The notes: generated by a model from the letters alone, not told the origin. DNA of 64,000 nucleotides from Chrysophaeum taylorii (GCA_029834535.1 JAQMWT010000046.1:78214-142213); one strand, 5' to 3'. Numbered from the stretch's first letter, positions 22,490 to 33,830 are shown. A program made the numbers and translations.

Positions 22490-23413
22490 TCAATTGGAGA
22501 TGGACTTCTTGCAGAAGCAGAGGCAGGCAGTCGGCTCGGGGGCGCGAGGCGCGGCGTCGCGTTGGGGAGGGACGTCGATAACGACCTCCTCTAAGGAGAG
22601 CTCGCCGAGTTTCTTCTTCTTCTTGGCCTCGTCGCACTTGGCAATCTCCTTGCGCGCCTTATCGACCTTCTCGTCAAGAACTTCCTTGTTGAGCGCGGCG
22701 GCCTTGGTCTGCTTGTAGTCGAGCTGCCGGCGCGCCTCGAGCTCGGCCTCGGCGCGCATCTTGTCCACCGATTCCTTCCGAGAGAGGGCAAGCTTCTTCG
22801 CCGAGTCGATCTTCTGCTGCGTGATGGTCGCCGCCCGCTCCGCCGCCCGAGCGAGCTTCTCGTCGTTGGCACGTCGCATCGCCTCGATCTTGAGGTCGCG
22901 CTCGGCGTTTATCTTCGCCTCCCGCGCCTTCTTCCCCTGCGTGTCGCCGCCCGCGAGTTCGCGCGCCACCCGCACCTTCCGCGCCGACAGCTCCGCCAAA
23001 TTCTTCGCCGCCCGGGCCTGCTTCTCGGCGCTCTTCTGCGCCCCCAGGGCGGCGCGCTCGGCCGCGCGCTTCGACGCCTCGTGTGCGCCGCGGAACGCCT
23101 TAGCCACCGTCTGCGCCGCCTTGTGCGCCCTCGCCTCCACGATGCTCGCGTGCTGCTCGTCCGCCGCCAACTGCCGCGCGGCGAGCGTCGACGCCAGCGC
23201 CTCCCGCGAGTCCTTGGGAATCGCTTTTTTCTTCCGCGGCGTCACGCGCTCCCGCAGATTCCGATCGCGACGCTCTGCGGCGGCCAGCTGCTTGGCGCTC
23301 ACCGACGCCTCCGTCGAAAGCGATGGCGGCAAGCTCAGCCGCTCCACGAGCGCGAGCCGCCGCTCCTTGCTCTCGCTCACCGACACGTTGTGCTCACCAA
23401 GCGGCGTCGCCAT
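22490..23413 (-). CDS. Ala/Lys/Glu-rich coiled-coil protein
   Basis: 307 residues from the ATG at 23413. Residues about 60-280 are almost continuous charged helix (for example KIEAMRRANDEKLARAAERA), with heptad-like spacing of Ala, Leu and Ile, so a long single alpha-helix or coiled coil is expected. Short repeated blocks (E-x-K-A-R-A-x-K, R-A-A-E-R-A-A) recur. The C-terminus has a Cys cluster (CLCFCKK). No catalytic domain is visible. Filament, centrosomal or cytoskeleton-associated roles are common for such proteins in algae, and stathmin-like proteins have a similar composition, but nothing here fixes a function. It is convergent with the gene ending at 22171. Confidence 0.65.
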   Translation of the reverse strand: MATPLGEHNVSVSESKERRLALVERLSLPPSLSTEASVSAKQLAAAERRDRNLRERVTPRKKKAIPKDSREALASTLAARQLAADEQHASIVEARAHKAAQTVAKAFRGAHEASKRAAERAALGAQKSAEKQARAAKNLAELSARKVRVARELAGGDTQGKKAREAKINAERDLKIEAMRRANDEKLARAAERAATITQQKIDSAKKLALSRKESVDKMRAEAELEARRQLDYKQTKAAALNKEVLDEKVDKARKEIAKCDEAKKKKKLGELSLEEVVIDVPPQRDAAPRAPEPTACLCFCKKSISN

Positions 23414-23673
23414 CGGACTTTGAACAACAGCTACTCCAACGACTTTTTTTCCGCAACGGTTAACAATAACGGACCTCTCTCGAGCAAATCAATCTTCTTG
23501 CTAAATAAGTAAATACAAGTGCAGGCCAGTAAGTTCACCTAGTCCCAATCTCTAACCCTAGTAAGTTCACCTGGTCCCAGTATTACTTTATTTTTTGGCA
23601 GTAAGTTCACCTTGTCATAGGGTCGGATAAGAAAGTTCGTACGAGCCGTTAACTATGTTTCAGTTTGTACTAA

Positions 23674-23718
23674 CCTGGCTCCCATGCTCGGGAGAGGTCT
23701 GAAGTTAGTTAGTTAGTT
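23674..23718 (+). repeat. Fragment of the (TTAG)n-tailed repeat
   Basis: Only the last ~30 bases of the repeat body plus its GTTA tail are present (CCTGGCTCCCATGCTCGGGA, then the tail), inside Helitron-like unit 1. Strong 5' truncation with an intact 3' tail is what non-LTR retrotransposition leaves. Confidence 0.6.
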
Positions 23719-25037
23719 CACCTGGTCTAGTTAGTTCGCTTAGTCCCAATCTCTGTCCCGGCGCAAACCCACTCGTGCACACACCCACTCACCCCACTCT
23801 CCTTTGAGCTCGTCGCTCTCACCTCCGCTAATCTAAGCTGCTTCGATCCGCACGCGCCGCCAACCTTTGAGTTTGAGTTGTCAAAAAAACTCCAGTAAGC
23901 TCACCTGGTCCCAGTAAGTTCACCTGGTCACTCAGCTCACCTAGTCCCAATGTCTAGACCCAGTAAGTTCACCTGGTCCCAGTAAGTTCACCTACAGTGC
24001 GCGTGTAGACGCCGGGAGGGGGCTTATCGGTATTGCGCAGCACGTGTGGGGTAGGGTGGAGTCGTCGACCCAGAAGAGGATATCCTCGGGGTTGCCGATC
24101 GACAGAGAGCCACGTAGAGCTGGACGTGGCAGAAGACGGGCTTCGCCAAGAGGACGCCGACCTCGCGGGTCGTCTGGCCCTGGCTCTTGGTGATCGTTTG
24201 GCGTCGGCGGGCCTTAAGGGATACAGGTTGGAGGAGCCTCGGTGACAACGACACGATCGATCATGTATCTGGTACCGTTGCAGTGGCCGTGCGACGGGTC
24301 GAGGTTGCGAAGACTTTAAGCTCGCGATCAAAGTCAGCATGCCGTTGGTTGTCGGGGAGTTCAAAACTCGACTCTTGAGAGCGAGGCGTCGTCTTCCGAC
24401 CCAACCTAGTCGGCCGAAAAGAACTCCGACGCCTCGTCTCCGGGAAAAAAAGGCCGCGGTCATGCGCGCGTTGTCAGCATCAACAACATCGTTTCGACGG
24501 GGCGTGAGAATGGCGCGCTGAAAGAGCCGCCGCGGGCCGTGGAAATAGTCTGCGAGGTCGTCGTAGACGGCTTGGAGGATCAATGTGTGGCTCGCGGGCC
24601 TACATGATCTCCTTACCCTAAATCGGGGGACAAACCTCTCTTCGCCTGCCCCACGTTGGTTGTCGGGGAGTTCAAAACTCGACTCTTGAGAGCGAGGCGT
24701 CGTCTTCCGACCCAACCTAGTCGGCCGAAAAGAACTCCGACGCCTCGTCTCCGGGAAAAAAAGGCCGCGGTCATGCGCGCGTTGTCAGCATCAACAACAC
24801 GACGGGGCGTGAGAATGGCGCGCTGAAAGAGCCGCCGCGGACGGCTTGGAGGATCAATGTGTGGCTCGCGGGCCTACATGATCTCCTTACCCTAAATCGG
24901 GGGACAAACCTCTCTTCGCCTGCCCCACGCCTCGGCGATGACCCCGACCAGGTCCCGCGTACTTATCTCCGCCCGTCAGGCACATCCTTCAGCAGACACA
25001 CACACAGGACAGAACAGACAGACAAACAGACAGACAA

Positions 25038-25807
<770 letters not shown>

Positions 25808-25878
25808 TCGATTAGTAGTAAGGAAACAAAGTCGATTAGTAGTAAGGAAACAAAGTCGATTAGTAGTAGGGAAATAAA

Positions 25879-26360
25879 TACCCCACACTTGAAGTCGGCA
25901 TCCATCCACCACCGACAAAACACCGAATGCGGAGATCATACTTCTTAAGAGCCCGGCGTTTGGGTACGTGTTGATAATAATCTCGCCTTGGTGCGTGCTT
26001 GCGTGCTTGAACCAACAACAGTCGCGAACCAACGCGTGCGTCGAGCTGTACAGGGTTTTTGAAGGTCACCGACTGCTGGGAGTTCACGTACGGCCGTGGT
26101 CTCATCTCAACAAGGCCAGTTCCGTATTATACCCGCAGCGACCTGGTGCTCCCTCGCTCAAAACCTCGGCGACAACAAATCAACTCGTCCTCAATCCCCC
26201 TTTCTACCACGTCTCATCGCCGAGCGACCCTTCTCCCGCGCGCCATGGCGCTGGGAGTAGTAGCCTACGCCCCATCAGCAGCATTGGGCTGGCCTCTAGC
26301 ATTAGTAATAAGTCACCTAGGGGCGCGGGTTTTTATCTCAAAGTCGACTGCTGAATAAAT
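25879..26360. other. Intergenic, repeat-derived
   Basis: Begins just after three short copies of the element terminus (GTCGATTAGTAGTA at 25807, 25831 and 25855). The stretch TAGCCTACGCCCCAT at about 26262 recurs near 54000. No gene recognised. Confidence 0.4.
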
Positions 26361-26433
26361 AAAAGGGTAAATGTCACATCACTGGTTCTTGAGGTCACAT
26401 CACTCGCACCAAGGGTACATCAGTGTCATCACT

Positions 26434-26606
26434 TGTGAGGAAGCTATGACACTTACCCCTGCACCACGTATCCAGTATCCCTACGTCATTCCCTTATCGC
26501 TACAGTAACGCCCCACTCCTGTTGTCTGTAAATGTCGACTGCTAAGAGAGGGGTGTGTGTGGGGAGCATGAAGGATGTGAGTGGGTTTGTAGGGTATGTT
26601 GTCACA
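26434..26606 (+). repeat. Left LTR of Copia copy 1, interrupted
   Basis: Matches the right LTR at 31704-31799 apart from 70 extra bases (26527-26596) flanked by TGTTGTC on both sides. Confidence 0.85.
26527..26596 (+). mobile_element. 70-base mobile module inside the LTR
   Basis: The sequence starts TGTAAATGTCGACTGCTAAG, continues through a G-rich run and TGTGTGGGGAGCATGAAGGA, and ends GTTTGTAGGGTA. It is flanked by TGTTGTC (26520-26526 and 26597-26603), a candidate 7-base target duplication. Close relatives, reading TTTAAATGTCGACTGCTAAG, lie near 32062, 33881, 43020 (reverse), 51370 and 51440 (reverse), 55400 (reverse) and 59940, usually beside Helitron-like units. No inverted termini are visible. 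Confidence 0.55.
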
Positions 26607-26717
26607 TGGTAGCAGGTGCAGCGTTCGTTCGTTTCGATCGAACCTGTGGTTGACTTCACGGCGACTCCTCGTCGGCTTCAGTTCATTTGCTACGTGTTCG
26701 GTTCGTTCTCGTCTATC

Positions 26718-28091
26718 ATGTCCTCGATCGAAATTAAAGATAGCAAGCTTTCGCAAAAACTTGATGCCTTCAGCGGTGAGCGACACCTTTTTCACCAATG
26801 GACACGTCGTCTTGAAAACATGATCATTTCTACCGGCGATCGCATTATTTTGAACAACGACACTTGGACCAGCATTTCCACCACTGGCTGCTCTGAAGAA
26901 GAATTTGGTATCAAGCAGCAACGTTGGAACTCTGCACTGTTCATGGCGCCCCCGATGCATGATACTGATCGTGCGGATATCCATGAAAACCGCGATATGA
27001 ACTTCACGCGGCTTTATAAGCGCATTACCGATGTTTACATGGGCCATGGGGATCGTGTCGCTCAGTCTGCAATTGCTTCCTTGCATTCCTTGGTATGCAA
27101 CAATATTGATGAACTTGAGTCTTTTCTTAACAAGTTCATCACCGGTGTTCAAGTTTCTCGGCATCATCAAGATTTCCCTGACACTCTTGCATTGCAATTG
27201 CTCCAAATTAAAATCCCCGACTCGATCTTATCTAAGGATCTTATTGCCCTTGACCCTAAACTGCGCACATATGACGGTTTCGTTGATCGCCTCAACAGTA
27301 AAGTCTTCGATTATCTTCAGACCAAGTCTGCGCTTGTCCATGCTACTCTCCGTGAGGGTCCCCGCCGTCGTGAACGTTGCAACTTTTGCGGTCGTACCAA
27401 CCATCCTTCTGATAAATGCCTTCATCGTCTCAATGCTTTGCGCTTCCAACAACGTTCCAGCCCTCGCCCACCTTTCCGTTCCAGGCCTTCGCCTCCATTT
27501 TCCCGTGGCTCTTTCCATCGCAAGCGCCCACGCCCTACTGACCTTTGTCACTTTTGTGGCATTCCTGTCCATCACAAGAAGGCTTGTCGTAAGCGCCACC
27601 ACTATCTCCTCTCCCAAGCCGCAGTCCGCTCTAGCCCTCGTCCCCCAAACCCACCTCGACCCAATCCACCATTCTACCAAAACTATCTTTCCGCCCCTAT
27701 CCCACTCTTGACCCCTCTCAACCCTCTCCGCCGCTTCTTGCGTTGCCACCCTCCACCACACCCTCTGTCCCGCCTTCCACCGCCATATCCCCTCCTGACC
27801 CATCTCTTTCTGCACCCACCTATCAGTATTTCAATTTCCATCTTCTTTCCATCTCCCCCTCCATTCTCCAAGTCCTTTCCTCCACCAATGCCCTTACCGC
27901 TCTGCTCACCGCCCGTGAGCGCGACTACCTTCACAGCAACAACCTTCGCCTCGTTGTCTACGATACAGGTGCCAACGTCAATCTCTTCAATTCCCCTGCT
28001 GGTTTCACTGACCTTGACAACACTCAACAGCACTCAATCACTTCTGCTATCGGCACTGGCTCTGTTTCTGGTTCTGGCACTGCCCACTTAA
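26718..28091 (+). CDS. gag: Copia gag polyprotein
   Basis: 457 residues from the ATG at 26718. The N-terminal half is a capsid-like region (MSSIEIKDSKLSQKL, then ERHLFHQWTRRLENMI) common to Copia gag proteins. Two CCHC zinc knuckles follow: C-NF-C-GRTN-H-PSDK-C at about residue 221 and C-HF-C-GIPV-H-HKKA-C at about residue 276. Two knuckles are less usual than one. Between and after them the protein is Pro/Arg/Phe-rich. The last 350 bases overlap the start of the pol frame, which lies in the -1 frame, so pol may be expressed by -1 frameshifting. A second copy of the N-terminus lies reversed at 39461-39742. Confidence 0.88.
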   Translation: MSSIEIKDSKLSQKLDAFSGERHLFHQWTRRLENMIISTGDRIILNNDTWTSISTTGCSEEEFGIKQQRWNSALFMAPPMHDTDRADIHENRDMNFTRLYKRITDVYMGHGDRVAQSAIASLHSLVCNNIDELESFLNKFITGVQVSRHHQDFPDTLALQLLQIKIPDSILSKDLIALDPKLRTYDGFVDRLNSKVFDYLQTKSALVHATLREGPRRRERCNFCGRTNHPSDKCLHRLNALRFQQRSSPRPPFRSRPSPPFSRGSFHRKRPRPTDLCHFCGIPVHHKKACRKRHHYLLSQAAVRSSPRPPNPPRPNPPFYQNYLSAPIPLLTPLNPLRRFLRCHPPPHPLSRLPPPYPLLTHLFLHPPISISISIFFPSPPPFSKSFPPPMPLPLCSPPVSATTFTATTFASLSTIQVPTSISSIPLLVSLTLTTLNSTQSLLLSALALFLVLALPT

Positions 28092-31000
28092 CGTTCCCTT
28101 CAATTGGTCCTTTTGACAATCGTGGTCTTCCTTCTCCTGCACCCACTCTTTCGGCCCCGCATGGCATCCATGTCGCGTTCCCGCATACCCTCATCTCTCC
28201 TGGCCTTGGTGACAAACGGATTCTTTCGGATCATGCCCTTGAGCAAGTTGGTTACGATTGTCATACGATTCAGGATGTTGGCCCTCCTCATCCGCAACGA
28301 ATCTTGCGTCATCGCCAGACGCATCACGTTATTCCAATGCTTCGTCGCTGTGGTCTTCTTTTGATCGTCTGTTGGATCGGCAATACGACCGCTGCGCCCT
28401 ACGCGGACTTCGTTTCTCCGTTTGTGGCATTTTCTTCTTGCCCTCGCGTACATGACCCTTGTGCGTTTCCCGTTGTGTCTCAACGCACCCAACTTACCTT
28501 CGATCTTTGGCATGCTCGTCTTGGTCACTATAGTCCCTCTTATATCCGACGTTTGTCTTCTCTCGCTGTTGGCGCACCGCTTTTCCCCAGCTCCGCGTCT
28601 CTTTCTTTTTGTCCTGCTTGTGCTCTAGGTAAAATGCATGCTGCGCATGTTGGCCAACGTAAAGCACTTGCCTCCACTTCCACCTCTCTTCCTGCCACCG
28701 AGTCTTTGTCCCGTCCACGTGCCGTTGTTCCTTATCTTATTATCCACGCAGATCTCATGTTCACCGGAGTTCCTTCTTTCATTTACCAAGACCGTGCCAT
28801 CCTTGCGTTTGTTGATGATCATACGCGCCGCCGCACACGTTACTTTGCCCCCCGCCACGATGCACTTACGAACGCTCGTCAACTCGAACTTTTTCTGTCT
28901 ACTGTAGTTCGCCCATTTGGATATCGCATCGCCCTCATCTACGCCGATCGTGACCGCTCTCTTATGGGCCAATTCGAAACCTTCTGTCTGGGCAACAACA
29001 TCGCCTACAAACGGGCTCCTGCTACTCAGTCCAAAACTTCGCAGGCGCACGCTTTTTCTGGTGTTGTGGAACGCTCTCATCGCGCAACTGCTGATATTAC
29101 TCGCACTCTTTTGGTCCATGCGCACCGTCCACCTGATTTTTGGCGTTGGGCCATAGAAACGGCTGACTTCATCTCCGAGCGCATGCCAAACGCCTCTAAA
29201 CCTGGTTACATGACGCCATATGAAATGCTCCACGAGGCTCTGCCCCGTGTCGATTTTCTTCGTGTTTGGGGCTGTCCAGATGCTATTCTTACTGGCGACA
29301 AATGGCCTACCAAAGCTATAACCGGTATCTTCATTGGGTATCCCTCTGCCGGACCTGGTTATCGCATATTGCTTCAACGCTCTACCGGTCCCGTCATCCA
29401 TACTTCTATTGACGTTGTTTTTGACGAAAATTTTGCTATGCGTAAGTCTCTGTCCTCCCAACCCCTTCCTCCTCCTCTTGTGGATTCTCGTTTCCCTGAC
29501 TTATTTTATTATGACCCTCGTTTGTCTGTTGCTCCCTTGTCTTCTGTTTTTGATGCTCAGGAGCCGGCCTTATCGGGACTGATCACCCCAGAAACAGTAC
29601 CACAACCGTCAACGGACACTACGAAAAGTGCACCATTACGTCGAGCCAAACGGGGCCGACCGCGCAAAGTCGACCAAAGCGCATTACCACCAAACACAAA
29701 CAAACCATCGAACTTTCATTCTAGCGTTTGTCCACAACGCAACGTCAATTCTGTTTGTCCCCAACGTAATGTCGATTCTGTTTCCTCCTGTCACTCTCTG
29801 TATGTCTCTTATTCTAGCTTTCGTTTGTTAGTTCAATATGTCTTCCTTCCCCTTTGTCTAGCTCATACCATTGTTGATCCCCATGCTGTCCATGTTCATT
29901 ACTCTGCTTCCGAAGAAACCTCTCAATATTCTTCCATTGACGATGGCGCTATCACTTCCACCCATTTACGCGAAGCTTTAGCTCAGACAAATCCTGAGCG
30001 TCCTGGCTGGTTGCAAGCCATCGCCAAAGAATATCATTCCCTCGGTCAGCTTGGTTGCTGGGATGTTGTTCGCGTTCCTTCGACTTTTTCTGGCAACATC
30101 TGTACCCTCAAGTGGATCCTCCGCAAGAAGTATGAATCTGGCCGCTTCAAATCGTACAAGGCTCGCCTCGTTGTCCGCGGTTACACCCAGGTTCACGGCA
30201 TTGATTATCACGATACATATTCGCCAGTTGCCAACATCTTCACCATCCGTTTCTTTCTAACTTTTGTTGCTGTTCATGACTGGGATTTGCACAAGTTGGA
30301 TGTCAGCTCCGCTTTTATCCAAGCTCCCATTGGCGAAGACATCTATGTCTGGCCACCCGAAGGCTATGCTCCTCGCCAACCCACCGATGGTTCCAAAATC
30401 GTTTACAAGCTCCGTCGCTCTTGGTATGGTTGCAAACAAGCTTGTCGCAATTGGTGGCTTTATTTGGAACGCTTCCTTCTTAGTGATTGTGGCTTCTTCC
30501 GCAGATCTGGTGACACTTGCCACTACAAGCTCGTGCTCAATTCTACCGTTGTCCTGCGTCTCGTTCTTGTCGTTGATGATCTTCTTGTGGCGCACCCTCG
30601 TCATTGCATTGGCCATTACAAAGCCTTCTTCCTCCGTTTCCGAACCTTCACTGACGTCAACGAGCTTGATCTAACCACTTACGTTGGTCTCCGCATTACG
30701 CGTGATCGCCCACGTCGCACGCTCACTATCGACCAATCCCATGCTATCCGTGAAATCCTTACCGAACATCGCTTCATCAACAGTGAACCAGAACTGACTC
30801 CCGCTCCCAAAGGTCTTTATCTTTCTGCGGCTGATTGTCCTGCTCCTGGCTCTCCCGATCACGTCTTCATGGCACGCATCCCTTTTTGTCGTATTGTTGG
30901 CTGTGTTTTATTTGTTTCCGTCATGACTCGCAAATATCACTTGGTCCGTCAATCAGTGTGCGCGTTTTTTACACAATCCTGGTAAACCCCACTAACACGT

Positions 31001-31531
31001 TTTATCCCATACCCTTCGTTATCAATGGTTCCCAAATCTTGCCCTTGTTCTTGGTCGCGATTCTCCCTTCGTCTCTGTGGTTATTCCGATTCCAGCTGGG
31101 CCGACGACCCTGATGACCGCCACTCCACTACTGGCTTTTGTTTTCTCCTTGCTGGCTCTATGATAGCCTACTGCTCACGCTCGGAGTACCCAATCGCCCG
31201 CTCCTCTTTTGAAGCTGAATTGCCCGCTGTTTACGCCGCTACTGCTGAGCTCTCTTGGCTTCTCAAACTTTTTGATGACTTTGATCTCCCTCGTCACACG
31301 GTCCCACTGTATGTCGATAATAGCACCACCGTCACCCAAGTCCGTCTCCAATGTCTCACGCGGCGCACCCGCCATATTGACATTCGCTTTTATAGCACCG
31401 CCGAATATCATCGCAACCGCATCATTGATCTCCAACACATTCCCCGCCTTGACAACCTTAGCGATATCTTCACCCGCAGTACGGAAGCTCCTCCCTGCCT
31501 CCGGCTTCGTGCTCGTTACCTCACCTCGTGA
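27743..31531 (+). pseudogene. pol: Copia pol polyprotein (PR-IN-RT-RH), frameshifted
   Basis: The frame is open to 30985 and resumes at 31025-31531. Protease: YDTGANVNLF at about 27959. Integrase: an H-x-H...CPAC zinc finger (28507-28623), then catalytic Asp at 28751, Asp at 28946 and Glu at 29069. RT from about 29990: GWLQAI, LDVSSAFIQAP and VVDD at 30569-30580, where most Copia elements have YVDD. RNase H: YSDSSWADDPDDRHSTTGF at about 31081 and ARSSFEAEL. Near 30930 two bases are missing relative to copy 2 (MTRK instead of MTRPDITW), which shifts the frame and brings a stop at 30985. Integration and RT cores are preserved but one continuous polyprotein cannot be made. Confidence 0.92.
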
Positions 31532-31703
31532 CTTCGCCCGACATCTTCTGTCTCTTTCTGCCACAGTGGCTCTCCTGACGTCTTCCTTCAAGCTTCTCCT
31601 CTGTGAGCGTCTCATTTACCCCTTTTTCCTTTTCTTTCTTTTCCATCACCTGTGTGAGGACCTCACTTACCCCTTTTTCCTTTTCTTTCTTTTCCAGCAC
31701 CTG

Positions 31704-31799
31704 TGTGAGGAAGCTATGACGTTTACCCCCGCACCACGTATCCAGAATCCCTACGTCACTCCCTTATCGCTAGAGTAACGCCCCACTCCTGTTGTCACA
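31704..31799 (+). repeat. Right LTR of Copia copy 1
   Basis: 96 bases, TGTGAGG...TCACA, preceded by a pyrimidine-rich region holding a duplicated TTTTCCTTTTCTTTC block (31624-31693). Followed by the TCACT target duplication. Confidence 0.88.
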
Positions 31800-31804
31800 T
31801 CACT

Positions 31805-32431
31805 GGTTCTCTTAATATATATCTCAGGTCACATCACTGACTCCTTACACACATCACTTGCCCTAATAATAAATAGGACACATCACTCGTCCTCTCGGGT
31901 CACATCACTCGTTCCAGGACGGAGCTCCGGAGCGACACGAAAAACGGGTCACATCACTGGTTCTTAGAAACCAGTAATGTGACCCTGCTTGCCGAAGGCG
32001 GAACCAGTGATCCTTACTACTAATCGACAGATGTTTGTCTGTCTGTTTGTTTGTTTGTCTTTAAATGTCGATTGCTAAGAGGGGGGGGGGGGGCATGAAG
32101 TATGTGGGTGGGTTGTGGGGTGGAGGGATGTGCCTGACGGGCGGAGATGTACGCGGGACGGGGGGTCATCGCCGAGGCGTGGGGCAGGCGAAGAGAGGAC
32201 GGGCCCCGCCCGTAGGTCGTGCGTGTGCTGCCGCCGGACGTATGTGCGACGAAGGGTGACGTCCTGCTGGGATCGGGCGGCCTGGGTGAGGTTCCCCGAG
32301 GCTGCGAGCGACATGGGTGAGTGAGGGCGGTGAGGGCGAGTGATATGTCTCTAGGGTACGGGTGATGTGACCTAAGCATAAATGGGGTACCAGTGATTTG
32401 CATAGGGTGTGACCTCACTTTTTTGGGTAAC
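31805..32431. repeat. Iteron-rich remainder of the TIR element plus Helitron-like fragment
   Basis: GTCACATCACT-type iterons cover 31805-31985 and include an inverted pair (GGGTCACATCACTGGTTC with GAAACCAGTAATGTGACCC, about 31943-31985). At 32022-32310 lies a piece of the Helitron-like 5' region (CTACTAATCGACAGATGTTTG, the 70-base module, then GACGGGCGGAGAT...GGATCGGGCGGCCTGGG) that matches 33834-34125. Confidence 0.65.
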
Positions 32432-32512
32432 AGTGATGTGACCTCAAGAACCAGTGATGTGACATTTACCCTTTTCTAAAATGGTGTTGAATAAAATTCT
32501 GCGGAGAAGAGG

Positions 32513-33770
32513 ATGATGTTGCTCCTGTTGATTGGGGCGTCGGCCTTCCCACGGCTGGCCCTCTACACGCCCGTGACCAACATTAGCGAGTACGCGCGGT
32601 TCGACTTGGCCCTCGAGGCACTGTCGGAGCCCCCGGTGTCTTCTCTGTTGCTTTCGACCACCGTCAATCAACGACAGGTCTGATTCGATGCGACCGCCGC
32701 GGGAGGTCGCGGGTGCGACCGCCGCGTACGAACGAACGTTCGCGGGAGTTTCTCTGAAGACGATGCAGGCGCGGTCGATCCCGCATTCTGCCGTTTACGG
32801 GCCGAACTGGGCCGACTACTTCGTCGCGGCGGCGATTTCCGGATCGTCGCCTTTCGAAGGGTGGGAAGATGACGCCTTGCGCGAGCTCGCCACCAAGGGC
32901 GCCGCGTACGCGAACACGCTCTTCTACGTGTTGTATCTGCTCGAAGAGGGCGTCGTCGAGTGCGAAAATACGTGGGATAGGGCTTGGGCTTACTTCGCGG
33001 GGTCGCGCGAAGGCGAAACCGGCGACGGATCGGGCTTCTCGGCCTACGCGCTGGGCGATAAGCGGTGTCCTCAGTTCGGGACGTGCGAGGGGTCTCGCGC
33101 GCGGAACAACGAACTCGCGCGCCTCGCCTGGGAGAAGGGTCGCGACGGTATTCTAAAGGGCGATTGTCTGGCCGCTTACGATCAACTGCGCGTCATCAAG
33201 CCGCAACTCATCGTGCCGCTCATCCAGGGGGCGTTGCGCGAGGCCTACGAGGTCGACCCGGAGGGCGGGGCCGAGGGCGCCGACGGTACGATCGAGGTCG
33301 CCGAAGGCTGGGCGTTCGTCTATCCGCTTTTGCCGCTCGTTTACGCGTGCGATTCGAACCAAGCACAAGTCATCTACCGCAACATGTTCATCAACGCAGA
33401 TCCTATCCTCGAAGATGGTTACGAGGCTGTCAAGGATGCCTTCGAGTCGGTCTACGACTGCCTCAACGTGACGTGCTACGACGTCGGAGCCATGCAGACC
33501 TGCGGCGACGAAAACAAAAATCTACCCTGCTGGGACCCCTGCTCGGATTCGGGCGACGACGACGACCACAAGAGTGACTCTAAGAAAAAGTCTGCGCGCG
33601 TCGTCGCGATCGTTGTCGTCGGCGTCGCCGGCTGGCTCTTCGCCCTCTTCCTCGTCGTCCTCGTCAACTGCCAACGCCGACTCTCCACTTCCTCCCATCC
33701 CTCTCACGTCGACTTTGCGAGCTCCGAGCTCATCAAGATGGGCGAGGAAAAGGGGGAGGCCGTCGCGTGA
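32513..33770 (+). CDS. Fea1-like iron-assimilation protein, membrane anchored (paralog 1)
   Basis: Exons 32513-32637 and 32678-33770 encode 405 residues. The 40-base intron (GTCTTC...GACAG) is inferred because the first exon supplies a signal peptide (MMLLLLIGASAFP) and a stretch matching the paralog at 44208-45500, and the splice restores DSMRPPREV against NAMKYPRDV. Shared blocks include LFYVLYLLEEGVV, RCPQFGTC, VPLIQG and EGWAFVYPLLP, then DGY-AVKDA and CLNVTC. These fit the Fea1 (low-iron-inducible periplasmic protein) family of algae, which assists high-affinity iron uptake at the cell surface. A transmembrane helix lies at about residues 343-365 with a short cytosolic tail, unlike soluble periplasmic FEA1. 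Its start lies 37 bases from a transposon end, so its promoter is transposon-derived. The family call is from motif memory. Confidence 0.68.
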
Positions 33771-33830
33771 ACTTCTTATTACAAACTCCACACTCTACTC
33801 ACTCGCGGGGACGCGATTTCATTCTTTTTT

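Larger units (their letters stand above)
26434..31799 (+). mobile_element. Ty1/Copia retrotransposon copy 1
   Basis: A 5.4 kb LTR retrotransposon flanked by TCACT target duplications (26429-26433 and 31800-31804). LTRs run TGTGAGGAAGC...TGTTGTCACA: the right one is 31704-31799 (96 bases), the left one 26434-26606 because a 70-base module is inserted in it. The primer-binding site TGGTAGCAGG at 26607 resembles the initiator-Met tRNA site used by many Copia elements. Order is gag, protease, integrase, RT, RNase H, which defines Ty1/Copia. It inserted within a GTCACATCACT iteron of the surrounding TIR element. It is not intact, as the polyprotein is frameshifted between RT and RNase H. Confidence 0.93.
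26361..32475. mobile_element. TIR-bounded element with GTCACATCACT iterons
   Basis: A perfect 44-base inverted repeat bounds this interval: 26361-26404 and the reverse complement at 32432-32475, starting AAAAGGGTAAATGTCACATC. Inside, GTCACATCACT-type units recur at about 26395, 31827, 31900, 31945 and others. Removing the nested Copia element leaves about 740 bases with no coding capacity, so this looks like a non-autonomous DNA transposon. I could not settle a target duplication outside the inverted repeats. Its right end is 37 bases from the start codon of the downstream Fea1-like gene. Confidence 0.6.

Noticed and set aside
28625-29461. 278-codon minus-strand frame
   Set aside because: Antisense to the Copia integrase domain.
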